From assembly GCA_013140605.1 (NCBI GenBank), contig JABFSL010000022.1:47022-111021 (forward strand): a stretch of DNA of 64,000 nt, written 5' to 3'. Every line of letters begins with the position of its first letter. Position 1 is the first letter of the stretch. Of this stretch, positions 49,906 through 58,593 are shown piece after piece. The translations under genes were made by a program, and so were the position numbers. The notes beneath the pieces were generated by a model. The model searched no databases. It saw only the letters and a program-made list of their open reading frames with translations, and was not told the DNA's origin. The DNA is from Anaerolineales bacterium. Lineage in GTDB: Bacteria; Chloroflexota; Anaerolineae; Anaerolineales; Villigracilaceae.

Positions 49906-51141
49906 ATGTTATTTTCAGAAAACATCAAAATTGCATTACGTGCCCTGCGCGCCAACAAAATGCGCTCGGTGCTGACCATTTTGGGGATCGTCATCGGCGT
50001 GGCGACAGTGGTGGCGCTGCTGTCCATTGGCAACGGCGCGACAGCCAGTATCACCGAATCGATCCAGAGCGGCGGCTCGAACCTGTTGTCCATTTCCCCT
50101 GGCAGACAGCAAACTTCCATGCCAGGCATGGGACAGTCCCAGCAGGCGAGCTATCTATTTTACGATGATTATGACTTGCTGGAACGCACTTTGACGGGAG
50201 TCACCTCCATGGTGCCTGTCTATCAATCCAGTTACACAGTGAAATTTGGCGATGAAAGCTTCACCACTTCGGTCTCTGGCGTGCTGGAAGACCATGCGCA
50301 GGCGCGTTCATTCACCATATCAGATGGACGCTTTGTCACCGATGGCGATAACAAGTCACAGTTGCGGGTGGCGGTGCTTGGCTCCACAGTTGCGAAAGAC
50401 CTCTTCGGGAGCGTTTCTCCCATTGGACAGATGGTCGCCATCAATGGCGTCAAATTTGAAGTGGTGGGATTGCTGGAATCGGAAGGGGCTGCAATCGGCT
50501 CGCCCGATGATGTTATCTACATTCCTCTGGAAACGGGATACAACAAACTCTTTGGCGATACGGCAAACCATAACGGCAAAAAGACAGTCAACAGCATTCT
50601 GATTTCCGTCACTTCCTCCGATGATATGGAAAACATATCGGCCCAGGCGGAATATATTTTGCGCCGCTCGCACGAACTGAAACCCAGCGAGGAAATTGAT
50701 TTCAACGTTATGAGTCAGGCAGACACGTTGGAAACCTTGAACACTGTCACACAGACTCTCACCATATTTCTCGGCGCAATTGCGGCCATATCCCTGCTTG
50801 TGGGTGGTATCGGTATTATGAACATCATGCTGGTTTCTGTTACTGAACGAACAAAGGAAATAGGCCTGCGCAAAGCCGTCGGCGCAACAAAGAACCAGAT
50901 CCTCACTCAATTTCTTATCGAGACGGTCACATTGAGTCTGCTGGGTGGGTTGGTGGGAATTCTGCTTGGCGTTGGCATCGCCGTTGGCTTCAGCGTGACA
51001 GGATTGATCAACTCTCTCATCACTATAGATTCGATCCTGATGGCTTTTTTCTTCGCGCTTGCAATCGGCATCTTCTTCGGCTTGTATCCCGCCTTCCGCG
51101 CCGCGTCCCTGCACCCGATGGTGGCGTTGAGGTATGAATAA
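49906..51141 (+). CDS. MacB/FtsX-type ABC transporter permease
   Basis: 411 residues. N-terminal membrane helix (ALRALRANKMRSVLTILGI), a ~230-residue extracytoplasmic MacB_PCD domain, then three C-terminal membrane helices with VGGIGIMNIMLVSVTERTKE and LRKAVGATKNQI. This completes a MacAB-like exporter with the adaptor and ATPase. Directly followed by a two-component system, likely controlling it. Confidence 0.92.
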   Translation: MLFSENIKIALRALRANKMRSVLTILGIVIGVATVVALLSIGNGATASITESIQSGGSNLLSISPGRQQTSMPGMGQSQQASYLFYDDYDLLERTLTGVTSMVPVYQSSYTVKFGDESFTTSVSGVLEDHAQARSFTISDGRFVTDGDNKSQLRVAVLGSTVAKDLFGSVSPIGQMVAINGVKFEVVGLLESEGAAIGSPDDVIYIPLETGYNKLFGDTANHNGKKTVNSILISVTSSDDMENISAQAEYILRRSHELKPSEEIDFNVMSQADTLETLNTVTQTLTIFLGAIAAISLLVGGIGIMNIMLVSVTERTKEIGLRKAVGATKNQILTQFLIETVTLSLLGGLVGILLGVGIAVGFSVTGLINSLITIDSILMAFFFALAIGIFFGLYPAFRAASLHPMVALRYE

Positions 51142-51145
51142 AAGA

Positions 51146-51208
51146 GCAGTGAATGGTGGATAGTGTGTAGTTGAAACTTCCCACCATCCACTGCCCACTT
51201 CCCACTAT
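51146..51208. repeat. AGTGGNNAGTG / CCACTNNCCACT repeat
   Basis: GCAGTGAATGGTGGATAGTG followed by CCACCATCCACTGCCCACTT: the same simple-repeat family as at 9884 and 31026, between the permease and response regulator. Confidence 0.65.
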
Positions 51209-51217
51209 AATACTCCC

Positions 51218-51883
51218 ATGCCCAAGAAAATCCTTCTCATTGACGATGAACCCGAGATCGTGGAAATCTCGCGCGATTATTTCAAATCCGCGGGCTACGA
51301 TGTGGTCACAGCCAGCAATGGTGTGAACGGATTGCAAACCGCGCGCCGTGAAAAGCCCGACCTGATCGTGCTCGATCTGATGATGCCTGAAATGGACGGT
51401 TTCGATTTTTGCCGCGCCATCCGCCGCGAGAGCGATGTGCCCATCATCATGCTCACCGCCCGCGTGGAGGAAACGGATAAGCTCATCGGCCTCGAGATCG
51501 GCGCGGATGATTACATCACCAAGCCTTTCAGTCCGCGTGAGTTGGTGGCGCGCGCCAAAGTTGTGTTGCGCCGCGTCTCTGGCGATTCGAGCGCCGAAAT
51601 CATCCGCGTGGGGAATGTTCTATTAGACAGGACCCACTATACGGTCCAGATAAAGAAGCGTGAAGTTACGTTGACTCCGACTGAATTCGAGATCATGGCC
51701 ACGTTGATGAGTCAGCCTGGGCGCATTTTTTCCCGCAGTCAATTACTCAATGCCGCACATGGCGTCGCGTTCGAAAGTTACGAGCGCGCCATCGATTCGC
51801 ACATCCGCAACCTGCGCCACAAACTTGAGCCTGATGATCTCATCATCACGGTGCATGGCGTGGGTTATAAACTCGAGGCGTAG
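51218..51883 (+). CDS. OmpR-family response regulator
   Basis: 221 residues. Receiver domain with acidic pocket DDEP, phosphoacceptor D53 in VLDLMMPEMDG, and the K of TKPFSPREL. C-terminal winged-helix trans_reg_C with VTLTPTEFEIMATLMSQPG and SYERAIDSHIRNLRHKLEP. Stop codon TAG is directly followed by the kinase ATG (51884). Likely regulates the MacAB-like genes upstream. Confidence 0.93.
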   Translation: MPKKILLIDDEPEIVEISRDYFKSAGYDVVTASNGVNGLQTARREKPDLIVLDLMMPEMDGFDFCRAIRRESDVPIIMLTARVEETDKLIGLEIGADDYITKPFSPRELVARAKVVLRRVSGDSSAEIIRVGNVLLDRTHYTVQIKKREVTLTPTEFEIMATLMSQPGRIFSRSQLLNAAHGVAFESYERAIDSHIRNLRHKLEPDDLIITVHGVGYKLEA

Positions 51884-53212
51884 ATGCATTCATCCACACA
51901 TAAAATCCGCAGGCGTTTGTTTCTGCTTCTTTTGCGAGCGTTCGCCATTGTGCTGACATTATCGTTTTTATTTTTCATCCTCGTAACGGGTTACTTCCTT
52001 GTTTCTGCCTCCACGCCCATTCCATTTCCATTCGCCAGCAAATTGGAGGGATATTATCTTGGGCATGGAAGTTGGGAAGGTGTGGAGGTTGTATTTGATT
52101 TGAGCGGGCAGGATGGCTTGAAGCAAATTTTGTTGGATGAAGAAAAGCGCATCGTTCTGGACCGTCGGCCTGATTCTGTTTCGACGATTGGTACAAGCTA
52201 CGATATTCACCCCAAGGACGTGACCATCGATCTCATTGTGAATGATGAGCAGGTCGGATATTTGGTTATCACTGCGTTCTCGTTTTCCACACGGCTTGGG
52301 TTTGCCCGCGCCATTCTTTTCCCCGTTGGGATGGTCTCATTCGTCCTGGCCTTGTTCCTGGTGGTGGTGGCGACATTGCTTGTGCGCCGCTTCGTCAACC
52401 CGCTGGCCGATGTCATCTTCGCCGCGCGCGCCGTTGCCGATGGAAAACTCGACACGCGTATTTCAAGCGAAGGTCCGCAGGATTTACACAGCCTCGCGGA
52501 AAGTTTCAACGAGATGGCAACCTCGCTCGAACGCAACGACCGCGAACGCCGCGACATGCTGGCCGATATTGCCCATGAACTGCGCACTCCGCTTTCAGTT
52601 ATTCGTGGTCGGCTTGAAGGCATTGTGGATGGCATCTACCCTGCTAGCGGCCTGCCCGTTTCCACCGCCCTCGAGCAGACATATTTGCTCGAAAGGCTCG
52701 TGGATGACTTGCGCCTGCTCACGCTGGCCGAATCGCGCCAACTGCATTTTGAGTCCAAGCCTGTGGATTTGGGTAATTTATCTCAACGTGTGCTCGATCT
52801 TTTTCAGGCTGAGGCAAGCGAGAAGTATATTTCCCTCTCGCTCGAGCGCTTGTCTGAAAACTCAGTTGTGGAGGCAGATGCCCAACGCATTGAGCAGGTC
52901 ATCGCCAATTTGGTGGGGAATGCGCTTCGTTATGTCCCTGAACACGGCAGAGTGTGGATCGAGATTTCCTCCGATGAAAAGTCTGTTAAGCTTGCGGTGA
53001 ATGACAATGGCGTGGGCATCCCTGCGGATGATTTGCCTTTTATCTTCGACCGTTTCTGGCGCAAAGATAAATCCCGCTCGCGTATTTCTGGCGGAACGGG
53101 ATTGGGTCTTGCGATATCCAAACATCTTACCGAAGCACAAGGCGGGAAGATTGATGCTCAGAATTTAAGTGGCGGCGGATTAAGTATGCAGATTACTTTC
53201 CAAAAAAAATAA
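51884..53212 (+). CDS. Sensor histidine kinase
   Basis: 442 residues. Two membrane helices (~14-40 and ~143-166) flank a ~100-residue extracytoplasmic sensor region. A HAMP domain (~168-220, RRFVNPLADVIFAARAVADG) precedes H-box IAHELRTPLSVIRG with phospho-His H231, then the ATPase motifs VGNALRYVPEHG (N), VNDNGVGIP (G1) and GGTGLGLAISKHL (G2). Partner of the adjacent response regulator. Signal unknown; perhaps cell-envelope stress, given the exporter. Confidence 0.93.
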   Translation: MHSSTHKIRRRLFLLLLRAFAIVLTLSFLFFILVTGYFLVSASTPIPFPFASKLEGYYLGHGSWEGVEVVFDLSGQDGLKQILLDEEKRIVLDRRPDSVSTIGTSYDIHPKDVTIDLIVNDEQVGYLVITAFSFSTRLGFARAILFPVGMVSFVLALFLVVVATLLVRRFVNPLADVIFAARAVADGKLDTRISSEGPQDLHSLAESFNEMATSLERNDRERRDMLADIAHELRTPLSVIRGRLEGIVDGIYPASGLPVSTALEQTYLLERLVDDLRLLTLAESRQLHFESKPVDLGNLSQRVLDLFQAEASEKYISLSLERLSENSVVEADAQRIEQVIANLVGNALRYVPEHGRVWIEISSDEKSVKLAVNDNGVGIPADDLPFIFDRFWRKDKSRSRISGGTGLGLAISKHLTEAQGGKIDAQNLSGGGLSMQITFQKK

Positions 53213-53216
53213 CAAA

Positions 53217-53251
53217 AAAGACCTGACAGGAATTGTGCCAATCAGGTCTTT
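53217..53251. terminator. Terminator between kinase and mrp
   Basis: 10-bp stem AAAGACCTGA / TCAGGTCTTT (53217-53226, 53242-53251) with a 15-base loop, between convergent genes; 5 bases after the kinase stop. Confidence 0.75.
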
Positions 53252-53279
53252 CCTATTTCCTAATTACCTAATCCCTATT

Positions 53280-54353
53280 TCATTCCACAATATTGATCGG
53301 CAAGGCATTGCTTGCTGTCATTGCCGCCACGCTGACTCTTGCCGCGATTTTCTGCGAGATTTCCTGTAGCGATTTTGCAACAGCCGACTCAGGATAGGAA
53401 ACAACGATCGGTTTGCCAGTATCCCCGCCAATGCGGACGTTTTGATCTATCGGAATTTTTCCGAGGAAAGTGGTATCTGTTGCGCGAGCGAGTTCTTCGC
53501 CGCCGCCTGAACCGAAAATATCCATGCGTGTTCCATCAGGCAGGTCAAGGTAGGACATGTTCTCAACCACACCAAGGATCGGCACCTCCAACTGCTTGAA
53601 CATATTCAAACCGCGGCTGGCATCTTCGAGTGAGACCAGTTGAGGTAATGTCACAACGACTGCGCCGCTCAATGGCAAAGCTTGTGCAAGCGACAAGGCC
53701 GCATCACCTGTGCCAGGTGGGAGGTCAATGATGAGATAGTCGAGTTCGCCCCATTCCACATCGCCAAGGAATTGACGAATGGCAGAGTTGAGCATCGGTC
53801 CGCGCCAGATAAGGGGCTGACCAGGTTTGACGAGCAGTCCCATTGAAACCATTTTGATTCCATAAGCTTGTGCGGGAATGAGTCTTTGCCCATCGGGCGG
53901 AGGGAGTTTGTCCACGCCGAGCATGGTGGGAGTGTTGGGGCCGTAAATATCCGCATCCATGAGACCGACGCGCGCTCCGCTTTGCGCCAGAGCAACAGCG
54001 ATGTTCACAGAAACAGTTGACTTGCCAACGCCGCCTTTGCCCGAGCCGACAGCAATCGCGTTGCGAATGGGCATATTGACCAGTCCGCGCATACGGCCAT
54101 CGTTTGGAACATCTGAATCCATTTTAACTTCGATGGTTTTCACGCCCTCAACGGTCATGACGGCTTCGCGAACTTCCTTGTCAATGCGTCCGCGCAGGGG
54201 GCAGGCGGGAGTGGTGAGCATCACTGTAAACGAGACTTTGTCACCCGCGATCTCCAAATTGCGGATCATGTTCAGGGTGACGAGATCCTGATGTAATTCA
54301 GGTTCCTGCACTTTGCTCAATGCGGCTAATACAGCTTCTTTTGTGATTGTCAT
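53280..54353 (-). CDS. Mrp/NBP35-type Fe-S carrier ATPase lacking the CxxC pair
   Basis: 357 residues. N-terminal DUF59/MIP18-like domain (~1-85, DLVTLNMIRNLEI and a Cys at 51 in TTPACPL), then a deviant P-loop ATPase with AVGSGKGGVGKST (~101-113), DADIYGPNTPTMLG and IIDLPPGTGDAAL. Typical Mrp/ApbC proteins carry CPxC just after ENMSY; here residues ~266-280 read ENMSYLDLPDGTRMDIFG, with no Cys. Fe-S binding by the usual dimer bridge is therefore doubtful. Next to nuo and iscX genes on the same strand. Confidence 0.9.
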   Translation of the reverse strand: MTITKEAVLAALSKVQEPELHQDLVTLNMIRNLEIAGDKVSFTVMLTTPACPLRGRIDKEVREAVMTVEGVKTIEVKMDSDVPNDGRMRGLVNMPIRNAIAVGSGKGGVGKSTVSVNIAVALAQSGARVGLMDADIYGPNTPTMLGVDKLPPPDGQRLIPAQAYGIKMVSMGLLVKPGQPLIWRGPMLNSAIRQFLGDVEWGELDYLIIDLPPGTGDAALSLAQALPLSGAVVVTLPQLVSLEDASRGLNMFKQLEVPILGVVENMSYLDLPDGTRMDIFGSGGGEELARATDTTFLGKIPIDQNVRIGGDTGKPIVVSYPESAVAKSLQEISQKIAARVSVAAMTASNALPINIVE

Positions 54354-54378
54354 TTGGTTTACCTAATAAAAATATGAT

Positions 54379-54475
54379 GTCGTTGCGAGGGCGCTCTTGT
54401 TCGTTGCCCGAAGCAATCCCCAACTTTGTAGGAGATTGCTTCGTCGGAAAGAGCAAATACCCTCCTCGCAACGAC
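54379..54475. repeat. GAAGCAATCTC palindromic element, copy 3
   Basis: Ends GTCGTTGCGAGGG and CCTCCTCGCAACGAC, with GAAGCAATCCC ... GGAGATTGCTTCGTC. Between mrp and nuoI. Confidence 0.9.
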
Positions 54476-54481
54476 ATATAA

Positions 54482-55102
54482 TTACGCGGCAGCGGCATTT
54501 GCCTCAGCCTTCGCGGCTTTGGCGGCTTCCTTTGCCTTGCGAGCTTCTTCTTCGCGAGTGTAATTCTCCGGGCGAATCCCCGCATAGTACGAAGCGGGTT
54601 TCATCAACTTCTCGAGATTGTATACATTGCGTTGATAGGATGCGATATCGAAATCATGATCCATCTTGATCGCATCGAAGGGGCAATATTCCGCGCAGAA
54701 ACCGCAGTTCATACAGATGTCCATGTCGACGAAGAAATCCGTCGGAACAGGAACAGGCCGACCCGTGGAAGGATCGTTCGTGCGCACGATCCAAATACAT
54801 TGAGGCGGACAAACCTTCGCGCAAATTCCGCATGAGGTACAGCGTACTTCCTTCTTTCCATCCGCGCCTTCATCGTATACAAGGAAAGGCACATAGCGAA
54901 ATTCTTCAGGCACGATCAATTGCTCTTCGGGATATTGGACCGTGAAGATGCCTTTCGTATCTTTACTGGAGCGATGTCGAATGCCTTCGTCGCTGTTGTA
55001 GCGTTTCTTGCCGCGCAACATCCACGAGATGTCATCGGTATATGTATCCCAGAATCGCTTCCAGGTGACGCTTAGTCCTTTAAGAATACCTTTTCCATAC
55101 AT
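54482..55102 (-). CDS. nuoI: NADH-quinone oxidoreductase subunit I (two [4Fe-4S])
   Basis: 206 residues. Two ferredoxin motifs, CTSCGICAKVCPPQC and CMNCGFCAEYCPFDA (about 93 and 134), bind the N6a/N6b clusters that carry electrons to N2 in NuoB. The N-terminus starts MYGKGILKGLSVTWKRF. The last ~25 residues (EEEARKAKEAAKAAKAEANA) are an Ala/Lys/Glu tail beyond the usual end. 14 bases from nuoCD. Confidence 0.92.
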   Translation of the reverse strand: MYGKGILKGLSVTWKRFWDTYTDDISWMLRGKKRYNSDEGIRHRSSKDTKGIFTVQYPEEQLIVPEEFRYVPFLVYDEGADGKKEVRCTSCGICAKVCPPQCIWIVRTNDPSTGRPVPVPTDFFVDMDICMNCGFCAEYCPFDAIKMDHDFDIASYQRNVYNLEKLMKPASYYAGIRPENYTREEEARKAKEAAKAAKAEANAAAA

Positions 55103-55116
55103 AGTTGATTCTCCTG

Positions 55117-56862
55117 TTAGCGATCCAACTCGCCCATGACGATATCGAGCATGGCAAGCAAGGCAACGAAGTCAGCAATCTTTGAACCCTTGCACATACT
55201 TTCGACAGCAGTCAGGTTGACAAAGGACGCAGGACGCACGTGGTAGCGATACGCATTTGGCTTGCCGTTCGAGACAATGTAGAAGGCCAACTCGCCCTTG
55301 GGTGACTCAATGCGACCATACGCTTCACCTGCCGGGACCCGAACCTGGTACGCGGCTTTCTGTGAGTTGATCGGCCCCTGGGGAATCTGCTTGATGGCCT
55401 GCTCCAAAATTCTTAGCGACTGTCTGATCTCGTCAAAGCGGATGAGATAGTTATCCATCATGTCGCCGTTTTGGCGGACTGCCACATCAAAGTCAAAGCG
55501 GTCGTAAATGGAATATGGGTCAGCGCGGCGCAGATCATAGGGAACGCCAGTGGCGCGCAAGACAGGACCCGTTACGGAATATTTGATGGCGTCTTCCGCG
55601 TTCAAGACATGGATGCCTTTCAAACGCGCAACCAAGATTTCATTCTCGTTTAGGAAGCGTTCCATTTCGTCGGTCTTGGCAGGTAGGCGCTCAAAGACCA
55701 GGTCTTTGATCTTCTGCATGGCGAAATCGGGAATGTCACGCACCACACCGCCAAAGCGGAAGTAGTTGCACATCATGCGCGCGCCAGAGACAGCTTCAAA
55801 AATATCGAGCACCAATTCACGTTCTTCAAACGCATAAAGCGACGGCGTGTACATTGTGCCGAGATCGTTCATCAACATGCCGATGAAGATCAAGTGGTTT
55901 TGAATACGGCTGAGTTCCGCCATGATCACACGGATATATTCCGCGCGTTCAGCTACGGGAATCTTCATCAACTTTTCAACTGTGGTGACATAACCGAAGT
56001 TATTGCTCATCGAGTTGAAATAATCAAGGCGGTCAGTGTAGGGGATATTCTGTAGATAGGTGTTGCGCTCGCCGATCTTGTCGTGATTGCGATGCAGGTA
56101 ACCCATGACAGGTTTCAAGCCAATGATGGTCTCGCCATCCAGTTGGACGGCCACGCGCAGCACGCCGTGAGTGGAAGGGTGATGTGGACCCATGTTGACC
56201 ACGATATGGTCGGTCTTCATGTTGCCTTCCACATCTTTGGTGGTATCGCGCTCAAGCGACATGTAAAGATCTTCTTCCTTGTCAACCACATATTTTTCAG
56301 GGTCGAAGTCTTTGGGAAAATTGAGGTTATCGCGGAAGGGATTTTTGTTTTCTGCGAAAGTATGCTGTCCATCGGGCCAGCGGCTCTTGAAGGGTTTTAC
56401 TTCCTCTTCGAAGAAAGGTTCCTTCCAATCCTTGCGGAGCGGATGACCTTCAAAGCCTTCCCACATCAAAATGCGGCGCAAGTCGGGATGACCTGTGAAT
56501 TTGATTCCGTATAAATCCCAAGCCTCGCGTTCCTGAAAATCCACGCCGGGCCAAATGTTGATCAGCGAAGGGACTTCGATCGGGTCAACGCGTTCCACTT
56601 GCACTCTGAAAACGAGTCCAGCGCCGCCTGTTGTTTTGTAGGCATGATAGACCACTTCCATTTTGTTTTCGGCGATGTAGTCAACGCCAGTGACAGCGGT
56701 CAGCAGGTCAAAGCCAAATTCGTCGCGGACGGCGGTTGCCACTTCGACGAGGTTCTCTTTGTTTACGATAATGCCCGCGTAGCCGGGGCGTGCATCAGCG
56801 GAGACTTTGCCCGGGAATCGAGCAGCCAGATCCACAGTTTGAGTCAGAACCGGGGTCGCCAT
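55117..56862 (-). CDS. nuoCD: NADH-quinone oxidoreductase NuoC-NuoD fusion
   Basis: 581 residues. Residues ~1-175 are the 30-kDa subunit (SLINIWPGVDFQEREAWDLY, DLRRILMWEGFEGHPLRKDW); the rest is the 49-kDa subunit with HPSTHGVLRVAVQLDGE, YLHRNHDKIGER, and VTGPVLRATGVPYDLR. The 49-kDa part shapes the quinone pocket next to N2. Fused C-D occurs in several bacteria. Shares 1 base with nuoB. Confidence 0.93.
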   Translation of the reverse strand: MATPVLTQTVDLAARFPGKVSADARPGYAGIIVNKENLVEVATAVRDEFGFDLLTAVTGVDYIAENKMEVVYHAYKTTGGAGLVFRVQVERVDPIEVPSLINIWPGVDFQEREAWDLYGIKFTGHPDLRRILMWEGFEGHPLRKDWKEPFFEEEVKPFKSRWPDGQHTFAENKNPFRDNLNFPKDFDPEKYVVDKEEDLYMSLERDTTKDVEGNMKTDHIVVNMGPHHPSTHGVLRVAVQLDGETIIGLKPVMGYLHRNHDKIGERNTYLQNIPYTDRLDYFNSMSNNFGYVTTVEKLMKIPVAERAEYIRVIMAELSRIQNHLIFIGMLMNDLGTMYTPSLYAFEERELVLDIFEAVSGARMMCNYFRFGGVVRDIPDFAMQKIKDLVFERLPAKTDEMERFLNENEILVARLKGIHVLNAEDAIKYSVTGPVLRATGVPYDLRRADPYSIYDRFDFDVAVRQNGDMMDNYLIRFDEIRQSLRILEQAIKQIPQGPINSQKAAYQVRVPAGEAYGRIESPKGELAFYIVSNGKPNAYRYHVRPASFVNLTAVESMCKGSKIADFVALLAMLDIVMGELDR

Positions 56863-57494
56863 TATGCACTCTCCTTGGCGGCAGCAACATCACGAATTTC
56901 AGCGTTGCGGCGCACATCGATCAAGTCAGGTCCGAGAATGGGCATAGGTACATAATTGCCATCCTTCTTTTCCTTGTTGTACCAGGTGACATGCTTGATG
57001 GATTGCTTATCAATTTTTTCCTGCAGTTTGATCATGCCAGCGATCAAAGCCTGCGGGGTGGGAGGGCAGCCGGGGATGTAAACATCGACGGGCAAAAATT
57101 TATCAATGCCCGCAACCACGTTATAGCCTTCTTTGAAAGGTCCGCCGCTCGAAGCGCAGGCGCCCATTGCCACAACATATTTCGGCTCGGGCATCTGGTT
57201 GTACAAGCGAATAATCGAAGGAAGCATTTTCTTCGTCACTGTGCCGGAAACCAACATCATGTCAGCCTGACGCGGGGTGGGGCGCATGACTTCCATGCCG
57301 AAGCGCGCCATATCGTAGCGCGCAGTTTGCGCCGCGATCATTTCGATGGCGCAGCACGCCAGGCCGAACATCAGCGGCCAGACGGAGGAACGCCGACCCC
57401 AGTTATACAAACGGTCCAGCGTTGTGATGGCTACAACATTTTGAAGATCTTCTGGAATGGTGTAGTTCGGTAAACTTAATTTTTCATTTTCCAT
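56862..57494 (-). CDS. nuoB: NADH-quinone oxidoreductase subunit B
   Basis: Start at ATG 57492-57494 ([14 protein letters not shown]) with GAGGAG ahead; the 27 codons upstream overlap the IscX-like gene. 210 residues. N2 ligands: [13 protein letters not shown] (two Cys), ACASSGGPF and [10 protein letters not shown]. Works with NuoCD and NuoI as the connecting module of complex I. nuoA and nuoH do not follow it in the usual order. Confidence 0.93.
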   Translation of the reverse strand: MENEKLSLPNYTIPEDLQNVVAITTLDRLYNWGRRSSVWPLMFGLACCAIEMIAAQTARYDMARFGMEVMRPTPRQADMMLVSGTVTKKMLPSIIRLYNQMPEPKYVVAMGACASSGGPFKEGYNVVAGIDKFLPVDVYIPGCPPTPQALIAGMIKLQEKIDKQSIKHVTWYNKEKKDGNYVPMPILGPDLIDVRRNAEIRDVAAAKESA

Positions 57495-57693
57495 GAATGT
57501 TCTCCTCGAACCAGTCTTGGTAGATTGCATAAAGGATGTCATCGTTTGCAAGCGCGAGGTCATCCTCAAATTCACTAAGTTGTATTGTCCACTGATAAAT
57601 TTGTTGTAAAGATACTTCTTCGATATTTATTTCAGGGTGTTGTCTTCGCAACTCTAAAGCAATGGCGTAGGTGGATTCCCAGGATAAGTTCAT
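57484..57693 (-). CDS. iscX: IscX-like Fe-S assembly protein
   Basis: 69 residues. Matches Isc[20 protein letters not shown] then the acidic [21 protein letters not shown]. coli IscX binds IscS and iron and tunes Fe-S assembly. Here it is the first gene of the nuoB-nuoCD-nuoI-mrp group and overlaps nuoB by 11 bases. Pfam-level similarity is clear from the pattern of Trp and acidic residues. Confidence 0.82.
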   Translation of the reverse strand: MNLSWESTYAIALELRRQHPEINIEEVSLQQIYQWTIQLSEFEDDLALANDDILYAIYQDWFEENIHGK

Positions 57694-57823
57694 TAGTAAT
57701 CAGTTATCAGTTGGTGGTCGAGTAGTGTTGAGCCGCTCTGCGGCGAGACACGTATCAAGACCACAGTGCTATTCATCACAAGCGCGAATTATAGCAGGTG
57801 AGTGAGATAAGTCAATTGAATTA

Positions 57824-57863
57824 TGCAAAAATATATTTGCAAAAATAAAGAAGTGAGTATAAT
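57824..57863 (+). promoter_or_regulatory. Candidate operator and promoter of the SufR-like gene
   Basis: Near-palindrome TGCAAAAATATATTTGCA (57824-57841) followed 16 bases later by TATAAT (57858-57863) with TTGCAA as a weak -35. It lies in the 284-base spacer between divergent genes; no gene is visible in the rest, which holds a short CAGTTATCAG repeat near 57700. Confidence 0.5.
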
Positions 57864-57977
57864 CACGGCTGATAAATGACAAATTCGCCTCTTTCTTAAC
57901 TGATGCCTGATTCTGCTTCGATAGAAAATTCCTCACATGGAGCGCGGACTTCAGTCCGCAATCCGAAAGGGAAAAAC

Positions 57978-58586
57978 ATGATCACTGCCCGCCAAAAAAT
58001 TCTTGCCCACCTGAAAAAGATTCGCGCAGCGTCTGCGCGTGAGATTGCGCGCGCCTTGAAAATGTCTGCCCCGAACGTGCGCCACCATCTCGGCATCCTG
58101 ACTTCCGATGGCCGCCTCGAAGTGACCTCCGTTCATCAGCGCGGTGGACGCGGCAGACCGGAGAAAATATACTCGCTGTCTCAATCAGCCTTGGGAGATA
58201 ATCTCTCGGTTTTAGCGGATGCGTTGTTGACAGAGGCAGGTTCAACCCTTCGACAAGGCTCAGGGCAAGGGTTGAATATTGAAGGAATAGCAGGCCGCAT
58301 TTTAGATTCAAGTCAATTTGCAAACATGCCCATCACAAAGCGGCTGGCCTTGCTCATTAAGAAATTGGATGAAATGCATTATCAAGCGCGCTGGGAGGCG
58401 GGTGCGGAAGGTCCGCGTGTGATATTGGGACGATGCCCGTACGCAAAGGTGATTGCGGACCATCCTGAATTATGTAAAATGGATGTTGTCATTTTGGGTA
58501 TTTCACTGGGACGGCCCATCATCCAGTTACAAAAAAGTGAAGCAGATGCTCGCGGAGCATGTCCATTTTTATTTCAGGTCGGTTGA
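57978..58586 (+). CDS. SufR-like Fe-S-sensing transcriptional regulator
   Basis: Start at ATG 57978 (MITARQKILAHLKK), with AAAGGG ahead; the upstream extension contains a palindromic repeat. 202 residues. N-terminal winged helix (AREIARALKMSAPNVRHHLG). C-terminal cysteines CPYAKVIADHPELC and later GACPF, spacing C-X12-C-X28-C, resemble SufR (C-X12-C-X27-C), a [4Fe-4S]-binding repressor of Fe-S assembly genes in cyanobacteria. Divergent from iscX-nuo-mrp. In-frame insertion around STLRQGSGQGLN. Confidence 0.75.
   Translation: MITARQKILAHLKKIRAASAREIARALKMSAPNVRHHLGILTSDGRLEVTSVHQRGGRGRPEKIYSLSQSALGDNLSVLADALLTEAGSTLRQGSGQGLNIEGIAGRILDSSQFANMPITKRLALLIKKLDEMHYQARWEAGAEGPRVILGRCPYAKVIADHPELCKMDVVILGISLGRPIIQLQKSEADARGACPFLFQVG
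58241..58276 (+). repeat. Palindromic repeat inside the SufR-like gene
   Basis: Arms TTCAACCCTT (58241-58250) and AAGGGTTGAA (58267-58276) around CGACAAGGCTCAGGGC. Read in frame as STLRQGSGQGL in the middle of the protein. I recognise this CCCTTCGACAAGGCTCAGGG type as a dispersed element. Confidence 0.8.
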
Positions 58587-58593
58587 GGAGTCT

